Source of the DNA: Kingdonia uniflora
Taxonomy: Eukaryota > Streptophyta > Magnoliopsida > Ranunculales > Circaeasteraceae
DNA length: 64,000 nucleotides
Direction: 5' to 3'
Assembly: GCA_014058105.1 (NCBI GenBank)
Contig: JACGCM010002784.1
Span: forward strand, 1,302,001-1,366,000
Below the pieces are notes generated by a model that saw only the letters and a list, made by a program, of their open reading frames with translations, had not been told where the DNA came from and searched no databases. Shown here piece by piece: positions 61,801 to 64,000 of the stretch; position 1 is the first letter of the stretch, and each line of letters opens with the position of its first letter. A program made the position numbers and the translations under genes.

Positions 61801-64000
61801 AAATAAGTAATATGACCGTAGCTTAATGTAACAACTTAAGTTGACTACTAAACTAAACATCCATATACTTGTGATGTCCTTGAAATGTCTTACACACTCT
61901 TAAGAACCACCTTTTATGCTTATCCGCGCCTTAATTTCTTTATGCTATTTATTTTTTTGCCAATAGCAACATCTAGATACAGTGACAAGCAGATGGGCAA
62001 AGTAGAATAATGTCTAAGAAGAAAGCTCTTGGACAATAACCTGCAGAATGCATCCAGCTGTGCATGCAAGAGTTTGTTAGAGAGAGTGACTGATTCCCCG
62101 ACATCTTTTGACGTATTGTAAAATGTGAGTTCTGGACCTATGGCCTGCATAGAAAGATTGTATTCTTAAATAACATGTGCCTGTGCAATTACAGAAGATG
62201 ATGACATGATGCGAGACATGCCTAGTCATGGGTGGCCCCCAAGGAGCAATGCCCTGCATCATGAACTAGCAAGCACCACAAAATGACTATCCAAAAGTAA
62301 TTATTTGGACGATGTCATTTCTGATTAAAAAAACGTCAAATTTGGTATCATGTTACTTGTAGAGTCCAACTTGATAAGTTTGCTAGACTTCCAATTTATC
62401 GAACCACCCATTTCAACCTTGTAATGCAGCTACAGTTATTTGGATATGATTAGAATGCTGCTTCCAAATCAACCTGTTGCATGTGACTGGAAGAGTTTTC
62501 TTGATGCAGGAAAAAGTGATTTGTATGAGACTTATGTATAGATAATGTCATTCAGGGTCTGCAGACCATTTGGCATATCAGGAAGAAAAAAAAGTGTAAG
62601 AGGAATTCAGATTCCAGGGGTGCAGATAAAGCATAATAATGTTAAGAGATTTAATAACAGAAACTCGAAGCAGAACTGAATACTATCATTTGTGGATTGA
62701 AACAACTAATTAGCATGGGAAGGTTGGTTGTGCGAATTTTCTATGATTCAAAGGTAGTTGTTCGGGTGAAAAAGAATGCCACTGGGATGAATTAAGTCAC
62801 AAGTGCAAGATATAACTATTTTCATGTCTATCGAAAAATTAATTTCGTTATGATTTTTTTGAGCTAGAGGCTGAGCTTCTAGAGCTCTTAGCGAGGACAA
62901 ACAAACTACAGTATGACCTGCTTTCTAATCAAGTATTGAAGATCCTAATGTCCCTACTCAAGATTTGTGTTATCATAACTATTGTAGATGGGTCGCACTA
63001 ACTGATGCTAGAGGTTCATACCTAGTTGGGATATCTGTACTCAATACTAATGATGACCACCACTTGCAAATCTGTTTTTAATATAACTTTACAAAATATA
63101 TAATAGACATTAGGCTAATTTCAACTTAATTTGACGAAAACAAAATAAAACATAACATCACCAAGCAACAACCAGGTCAGACTAGATCATTTGCTTCAAT
63201 GTTGAAGTCCTTAACATATTCAAATCTAGCTAGGGCACATAAGAAAGTATGAGATGTAGCATGAAGTTAAGAGGACTAGCACAAGTAACGTGGATGTTAG
63301 CAGGATAGTTGAGACGCGAGAAGTGATAGCTTGGCAATGAAGAGTAGATAAATATGATTGTCCTTGTAGAGAAATAAACTTAACCTGTAGCTCAATGATG
63401 AACTCTGAGGAGTGATTTGCCGATATATTTTGAGCAGGAAAACTTTCGGTCACTTCTGACAATTTTTTAGTTGAAACCTCATTCTCCAATACTACATGAT
63501 CATCTTCCAAAACTGAATAGCTACTGTTGGTGCCAAGCATAATGCAAGAATCCAAATGCTTCCCATTCTGAATTAAAGATAATACCAATATTTTAGACAT
63601 ATGGTTAGCATATATAGTAATTAATCAACTACCGCACCATCATCACACCTATATTTATATCAAAAGCATTACCTTTATATTGACATTTTTAAATTGCAAC
63701 CTCTTTCCATTTCCCACATAAATAATGGCTTCGGTGCTAGGACAACATAGATCAAAGCCCTGCCTATCCTGTAGATACAGATTACCACCATTTCCATCGA
63801 AGATAAAATGATCAAATCTTTCATCATCAAGAATCAAAGGTCTCTGAGGTGAGAGCACCAATTCAGAAGAAGACTGAAAATAAGTTGGCTGATCGAGAAT
63901 GATTGCGCCAACAACACGTAATGGGTTTTCATCCTCTTCTCCCGACAGCATACCACGAACTGTTGGAACAAAAAACTCAACAACGGCTAAAAGGAAATCA
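11320..64000 (-). CDS. SHBY: VPS13-family lipid-transfer protein, SHRUBBY-like, 32 exons visible, N-terminus outside window
   Basis: VPS13 proteins are bridge-like lipid-transfer proteins at membrane contact sites. The Arabidopsis homologue SHRUBBY is reported to bind the root regulator SHORT-ROOT. I assembled 32 exons by eye. Every intron is GT-AG and all 31 junctions keep frame, giving 2,667 codons including the TGA at 11320-11322. Order in the visible product: central VPS13 rod region; four Vps62-type modules (about residues 300-650); the adaptor-binding/SHR-binding region with a dysferlin-like Trp-rich stretch; a long beta-rich part; the ATG2/VPS13 C-terminal domain (about 2160-2280); a PH-like domain (about 2280-2425); and two more Vps62-type modules to the end. 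The chorein N-terminus is missing because the gene runs off the right edge. No stop or frameshift was found, so the gene appears functional despite introns of up to 12.4 kb filled with transposons. Exons are listed in the block entries. Confidence 0.93.
13213..14073 (-). CDS. SHBY: VPS13 exons 27-29, PH-like domain
   Basis: Exons 13915-14073, 13503-13787 and 13213-13428. Exon 27 reads [18 protein letters not shown] and [20 protein letters not shown], the start of the PH-like domain of VPS13. Exon 28 continues [20 protein letters not shown] and [20 protein letters not shown], ending [15 protein letters not shown]. Exon 29 is a more variable, charged linker. The acceptor of exon 28 is TTAG at 13788-13791, somewhat AT-rich but the only one that joins LLQ to [10 protein letters not shown] in frame. 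Confidence 0.93.
14844..15770. repeat. 0.93-kb near-perfect inverted repeat in VPS13 intron 26
   Basis: The left arm (14844-15279) is the reverse complement of the right arm (15325-15770) with few mismatches and small indels, leaving a 45-bp spacer. The left arm begins TTCGGGTACATCATAC and the right arm ends GTATGATGTACCCGAA. The outer part of the right arm is the copia-type LTR at 15551-15803, and the inner part is sequence flanking it. Transcribed as part of the intron it could fold into a long hairpin. Confidence 0.9.
15551..16910 (-). mobile_element. small copia-type LTR element, non-autonomous, truncated
   Basis: A 253-bp 3' LTR (15551-15803) begins TGTTAGAGATCGTGATTT on the minus strand. 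Next to it is a polypurine tract (minus strand TTTGAGGGGTAG, 15804-15815). A truncated 5' LTR piece (16832-16910) shares AGTTAAATTA and the AGATAAAAGC and CCCTAAAGAG segments with it. The primer site at 16820-16831 reads TGGTACCAGAGC on the minus strand. The roughly 1-kb interior shows no gag or pol coding, so it was probably mobilised by another element. Confidence 0.65.
16911..18102. other. VPS13 intron 26, unassigned stretch
   Basis: I see nothing that can be supported as a gene or element. A run of 14 consecutive G bases occurs at about 17637-17650. Confidence 0.4.
18103..18414 (+). repeat. dispersed retroposon copy, related to 50901-51269
   Basis: This is a diverged copy of the element at 50901-51269, with the same order of blocks: GGAGAATGGAGTA, CATGTTAACTATAGGATTAG, GGATTGGAGTTGTCCCCAC and a 3' end TTTAAGCTCAATTTCCAA followed by A-rich sequence. 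No target-site duplication was recognised here. It is either a 5'-truncated LINE or a SINE-like unit. Confidence 0.7.
18950..19695 (+). pseudogene. 5'-truncated LINE fragment with RNase H domain
   Basis: The plus strand reads [20 protein letters not shown] and then [19 protein letters not shown], the start of the plant LINE-type RNase H domain. Later stops and frameshifts break the frame, after which [11 protein letters not shown] and a short 3' tail ending in A-rich sequence follow. Only the 3' end of the element is present, as expected from incomplete target-primed reverse transcription. Confidence 0.75.
20535..20883 (+). repeat. 5' LTR of the gag-only element
   Basis: The 349-bp LTR begins TGATAGGTTGTGGGTCG and ends GTAGTAGTTAGCA. 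It contains a (GA)n run at about 20780-20808 that is much shorter in the other LTR. Confidence 0.85.
20887..20898 (+). other. tRNA-Met primer-binding site of the gag-only element
   Basis: TGGTATCAGAGC, a perfect match to the common plant initiator-tRNA-Met primer site, begins three bases after the left LTR. Confidence 0.85.
20942..23080 (+). pseudogene. degenerate gag of the LTR element
   Basis: A Lys-rich start ([12 protein letters not shown]) at 20942 leads into broken frames. Recognisable pieces are [13 protein letters not shown] near 21257-21295, [16 protein letters not shown] near 22620-22665 (retrotransposon capsid block), [10 protein letters not shown] near 22874, and a zinc knuckle N-C-G-K-x-x-H-M-R-R-E-C near 23030-23061. 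Several stops interrupt it, so no complete Gag can be made. Confidence 0.75.
23170..23527 (+). repeat. 3' LTR of the gag-only element
   Basis: This 358-bp copy matches the left LTR over its length, differing mainly in the GA-run length, a small extra segment near 23350-23370 and scattered substitutions. It is preceded by a run of G (about 23158-23169), which serves as the polypurine tract. Confidence 0.85.
23675..24339 (-). CDS. SHBY: VPS13 exons 25-26, ATG2/VPS13 C-terminal domain
   Basis: Exons 24118-24339 and 23675-24034. Exon 25 reads [20 protein letters not shown] and [20 protein letters not shown]. Exon 26 reads [40 protein letters not shown] and [20 protein letters not shown], the Gly-rich amphipathic C-terminal domain shared by VPS13 and ATG2, which targets lipid droplets or mitochondria in studied homologues. 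The exon is followed by a 9.6-kb intron carrying a complete small LTR element. Confidence 0.94.
25358..26500 (+). mobile_element. possible copia/Sirevirus-type LTR remnant in VPS13 intron 24
   Basis: This stretch starts TGTTGACAAAAACAAC and contains TTCACCCATTCGTGGA, TTTCCTTCGGGGTA and finally AACCTATTCACCCCCTCTAG. I associate this combination with the ends of long copia-type LTRs. No second LTR, primer site or coding remnant is present, so if real it is a solo LTR. The boundaries are guesses. Confidence 0.3.
27518..29454 (-). CDS. SHBY: VPS13 exons 20-24
   Basis: Exons 29273-29454, 28644-29165, 28378-28555, 28160-28296 and 27518-27644. They read [20 protein letters not shown], then [20 protein letters not shown] across the junction, then [37 protein letters not shown] and [20 protein letters not shown]. 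Exon 24 gives [20 protein letters not shown] and [20 protein letters not shown]. The exon 21 acceptor is the CCTAG just before AGTTGAG; the CTAG 20 bases upstream gives the wrong frame. Confidence 0.92.
30243..31963 (-). CDS. SHBY: VPS13 exons 16-19, dysferlin-like stretch and SHR-binding region
   Basis: Exons 31199-31963, 30677-31120, 30491-30589 and 30243-30398. Exon 16 starts [20 protein letters not shown] and contains DGWVYAPD and [11 protein letters not shown], the Trp- and Arg-rich pattern of dysferlin-type inserts in plant VPS13. It then has [17 protein letters not shown] and [20 protein letters not shown]. Exon 17 carries [17 protein letters not shown], a hallmark of the SHR-binding region. 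Exon 19 reads [18 protein letters not shown]. Confidence 0.93.
32660..33060 (+). mobile_element. gypsy 5' fragment (primer site and gag start) in VPS13 intron 15
   Basis: A TTTGGTATCAGAG primer-site motif near 32672 is followed by a frame including [19 protein letters not shown] and a Pro/Arg-rich tail, in the style of a gypsy gag N-terminus. It is broken by stops and is cut off before VPS13 exon 15. Whether it belongs to the same element as the fragments at 34260-35477 is not clear. Confidence 0.4.
33379..34168 (-). CDS. SHBY: VPS13 exons 14-15
   Basis: Exons 34047-34168 and 33379-33882. They read [19 protein letters not shown], then [40 protein letters not shown] and [20 protein letters not shown]. 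The last blocks are characteristic of the plant VPS13 adaptor/SHR-binding region (the VTNNT asparagine motif). Exon 15 ends GLYQ with donor GTAAGT. Confidence 0.93.
34260..35477 (+). mobile_element. outer gypsy element, left half (gag remnant to mid reverse transcriptase)
   Basis: The plus strand has gag-like VSVPRLEPG near 34517. Pol begins around 35130 with [18 protein letters not shown], then ENMIDDLL and a decayed [10 protein letters not shown] block. The coding runs through K-T-K at 35472-35477 and stops where the inserted LTR element begins. It resumes at 44515 with T-K-D-D-I-Y-E, so this is one gypsy reverse transcriptase split by a later insertion. Confidence 0.8.
35478..35904 (-). 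repeat. 3' LTR of the nested element
   Basis: The plus strand begins TAATAAAAACTAG and ends CGACCTATCA. It aligns with 44128-44514 through AAAGCATAAACTTA, CTTTTATAGGCATAA, CAATTAGAAGTCAAGTAGGA and TCCTACTAATAATGCAACTA, with scattered indels. Confidence 0.85.
36661..36740. repeat. short tandem repeat in the nested element
   Basis: TTTAACGGTCAAATTCGG followed by G/T-TAAGTT occurs twice in succession, separated by poly(A) or poly(T) runs. Confidence 0.6.
36780..38200 (-). pseudogene. gag remnant of the nested LTR element
   Basis: The minus strand contains [18 protein letters not shown] followed by [19 protein letters not shown], then a Gln/Asn- and Gly/Arg-rich part with a 178-bp tandem duplication, and finally an Arg/Gly-rich stretch around 36800-37000. 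The VVGRGKxxIFPxxKS block is shared with the gag at 20942-23080. Stops and frameshifts interrupt it and the N-terminus is lost at the LINE junction. Confidence 0.65.
37211..37562. repeat. 178-bp tandem duplication within gag
   Basis: Copy one (37211-37388) and copy two (37389 to about 37562) both start ACAGTCTTACTGT and share CCCCAGGCGGGTTCAGACCA and GTTTCGCCTTGGCT. They differ by scattered, mostly transition-type changes, so the duplication is older than a recent slip. Confidence 0.85.
38633..40131 (+). pseudogene. LINE ORF1 (nucleic-acid-binding protein), broken
   Basis: The frame opens [18 protein letters not shown] and has [14 protein letters not shown], then a nonsense codon at 38936-38938, after which [20 protein letters not shown] continues in the same frame (DUF4283-type). 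A 19-bp tandem duplication at 39127-39164 shifts the frame, and a second shift lies near 39320. The zinc knuckle [14 protein letters not shown] lies near 39344-39385. The C-terminal part (39622-40131) is open, ending in a basic tail SKSTKKQ. ORF2 starts six bases after the ORF1 stop. Confidence 0.82.
39127..39164 (+). repeat. 19-bp perfect tandem duplication in LINE ORF1
   Basis: TCTCACTCTCATGTCCATT is repeated exactly twice. Because 19 is not divisible by three, it shifts ORF1 out of frame inside the conserved domain, between the WDPLTLMSI and [15 protein letters not shown] blocks. Confidence 0.95.
40137..44127 (+). pseudogene. LINE ORF2 (endonuclease, reverse transcriptase, RNase H), broken
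   Basis: It starts [14 protein letters not shown] (AP-endonuclease fold). The endonuclease is internally shortened, and its GDFN-type site reads LEDFYSN. A stop lies at 41073-41075. Reverse transcriptase shows [32 protein letters not shown], motif A as [25 protein letters not shown], and motif [12 protein letters not shown], with frameshifts near 41530 and 42110. The zf-RVT block is [16 protein letters not shown]. RNase H pieces follow ([20 protein letters not shown], then [11 protein letters not shown]). Motif A has Asn where plant LINEs have Asp (two positions), which by itself would abolish catalysis. Confidence 0.88.
44128..44514 (-). repeat. 5' LTR of the nested element
   Basis: Second LTR copy, ending CGACCTATCA and followed by the CTAAG target duplication at 44515-44519. 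On its left it touches LINE RNase H sequence directly, without a primer-binding site. Confidence 0.8.
44515..46060 (+). mobile_element. outer gypsy element, right half (reverse transcriptase to integrase C-terminus)
   Basis: The plus strand resumes the split polyprotein with [14 protein letters not shown], then a decayed catalytic region and SFHRLATF near 44870. RNase H traces lie near 45010-45260 ([12 protein letters not shown] and [15 protein letters not shown]). Near 45560 [10 protein letters not shown] followed by ILEKDVR resembles the integrase C-terminus or chromodomain linker. Many stops are present. No 3' LTR could be recognised, so the right edge is approximate. Confidence 0.7.
46529..46571 (-). 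CDS. SHBY: VPS13 exon 13, a 43-nt microexon
   Basis: The 43-nt exon encodes [14 protein letters not shown] plus one base of the next codon. It is flanked by an acceptor ending TTTCAG and a donor GTATTT. Without it, exon 12 (phase 0) and exon 14 (needs one carried base) cannot be joined in frame. With it the product reads [29 protein letters not shown], matching the family's C2-like xTDMGxGxPVGF pattern. It stands alone between introns of 5,340 and 12,360 bp. Confidence 0.92.
46843..46871. repeat. (AT)n microsatellite
   Basis: About 14 consecutive AT dinucleotides lie in VPS13 intron 12. Confidence 0.9.
46872..50888. other. VPS13 intron 12, unassigned stretch
   Basis: Four kilobases without a recognisable gene, LTR pair or transposon protein. 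It is AT-rich with only short open frames. The AGAGAGAGATTGG and GAGAGAAGGAAGAG purine tracts near 48680-48860 are the only notable composition. Confidence 0.4.
50901..51269 (+). mobile_element. short retroposon (SINE-like or 5'-truncated LINE) with 12-bp target duplication
   Basis: A 369-bp unit starts TGTTGGGGTCTAAAT and ends AATTTCCAAGAAAAA. It is flanked by the identical 12-mer AGTTTAATAGAT at 50889-50900 and 51270-51281. A 12-bp duplication plus an A-rich 3' end is the signature of target-primed reverse transcription. A diverged copy lies at 18103-18414. The unit includes a short open frame ending RIRRFLVIL that I cannot assign to a domain. Confidence 0.8.
51912..52109 (-). CDS. SHBY: VPS13 exon 12
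   Basis: A 66-codon exon reads [20 protein letters not shown] and ends [13 protein letters not shown]. The next coding sequence in the family is a short peptide ending in VTDMG; it is supplied by the microexon 5.3 kb downstream, not by the next long open frame. Confidence 0.92.
52428..52860 (+). mobile_element. copia LTR with polypurine tract, solo or truncated, in VPS13 intron 11
   Basis: The purine tract GCCTGAGGGGGAG at 52428-52440 is followed immediately by TG and an LTR-like stretch (from 52441) with a TATATAAA box at 52703-52710 and a transcript-start-like region after it. Ty1/copia elements typically carry a CTTGAGGGGGAG tract just before the 3' LTR. No reverse transcriptase or integrase was recognised upstream. 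The right boundary is approximate. Confidence 0.45.
53676..54781 (-). CDS. SHBY: VPS13 exons 9-11
   Basis: Exons 54618-54781, 54056-54215 and 53676-53945. They read [18 protein letters not shown], then [19 protein letters not shown] and EPVDGFLR across the junction into YQYDIDAP, then the [20 protein letters not shown] block and [11 protein letters not shown]. The NLNISVSNA pattern and the conserved Trp are typical of the start of the adaptor-binding region of VPS13 proteins. Confidence 0.92.
54782..56486. other. VPS13 intron 8
   Basis: No coding exon or complete element is seen. At 55866-55985 a GACAC-rich segment (GGACACACGTGTCC, GTTGGACACCGACACCCG) resembles a motif common in plant repetitive DNA. 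A related GTTCGGACACGGG occurs near 56225. No family is assigned. Confidence 0.4.
56487..58683 (-). CDS. SHBY: VPS13 exons 4-8, carrying four Vps62-type modules
   Basis: Exons 58394-58683, 58162-58246, 57741-58076, 57060-57422 and 56487-56976. Exon 4 finishes the rod region ([20 protein letters not shown]). Exons 5 to 8 each carry one W-x-P-x-x-P-x-G module: [45 protein letters not shown] and [15 protein letters not shown]. These match the Vps62 type found in plant VPS13 proteins. For exon 5 the donor GTTAGT, rather than the nearby GTAAGC, is required to keep frame and gives TNKPPTKG, as expected for the family. Confidence 0.92.
58896..59011 (-). repeat. 3' terminal repeat of the TRIM
   Basis: A 116-bp copy next to the polypurine tract. 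It differs from the other repeat by scattered substitutions and small indels. Confidence 0.88.
59123..59134 (-). other. primer-binding site of the TRIM
   Basis: The minus strand reads TGGTATCAGAGC with no gap to the 5' terminal repeat. It is the initiator-tRNA-Met type site. Confidence 0.88.
59135..59253 (-). repeat. 5' terminal repeat of the TRIM
   Basis: A 119-bp copy ending CTCAACA on the plus strand, followed by the target duplication ATGCG. Confidence 0.88.
59254..62040. other. VPS13 intron 3, remainder
   Basis: No supportable gene. An open frame at 60091-60276 (plus strand, [18 protein letters not shown]) and following broken frames to about 60830 look like transposon debris, but no family motif is recognisable. 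The rest is AT-rich with nothing I can name. Confidence 0.35.
62041..64000 (-). CDS. SHBY: VPS13 exons 1-3 of the window (central region)
   Basis: Exons 63673-64000 (continues off the edge), 63385-63567 and 62041-62144. The first reads [20 protein letters not shown] and contains the repeated aliphatic and aromatic pattern of the VPS13 rod. The third carries [16 protein letters not shown] and [12 protein letters not shown], strongly conserved in plant VPS13. The split Arg codon at the end of exon 3 is completed correctly by exon 4, across a 3.4-kb intron. The intron at 62145-63384 shows no recognised element. Confidence 0.9.

Overview
This is nuclear DNA from a flowering plant, most likely a eudicot. 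It is AT-rich, with multi-exon GT-AG genes, a plastid-type beta-amylase, a plant-type VPS13/SHRUBBY protein, and dense plant retrotransposon remains whose primer-binding sites match initiator tRNA-Met. Nothing here identifies the species, and no bacterial, organellar or CRISPR feature was seen.

Two protein-coding genes account for nearly all confident coding sequence, both on the minus strand. A complete four-exon chloroplast beta-amylase (BAM3-like, 549 codons) lies at 2757-5458. The rest, from 11320 to beyond the right edge, is one very large gene for a VPS13 family lipid-transfer protein. I placed 32 exons by eye at GT/AG sites. All 31 junctions keep frame and the visible product is about 2,666 residues. 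The N-terminal (chorein) end is outside the window. A possible orphan terminal exon (1340-1439, plus strand) lies near the left edge.

The spaces between exons are mostly transposon remains. A degraded Ty3/gypsy element (7655-11057) sits between BAM3 and the VPS13 3' end. The 9.6-kb intron 26 holds a 0.93-kb hairpin-forming inverted repeat (14844-15770), a small copia-type LTR element, LINE fragments and a gag-only LTR element (20535-23527). The 12.4-kb intron 13 holds a three-layer nest: a gypsy element whose reverse transcriptase is interrupted by a minus-strand LTR element with a perfect 5-bp target duplication, which itself contains a nearly full-length but dead plus-strand LINE. A 43-nt microexon at 46529-46571 separates that intron from a 5.3-kb intron carrying a short retroposon with a 12-bp target duplication. 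A 358-bp TRIM element sits in the 3.4-kb intron 3.

I found no new multi-gene system. The most informative observations are the intact VPS13 frame maintained around heavy insertion, the microexon between very long introns, the alternating D/C series of six Vps62-type motifs in VPS13, the long inverted repeat inside a transcribed intron, and the datable nested insertions.
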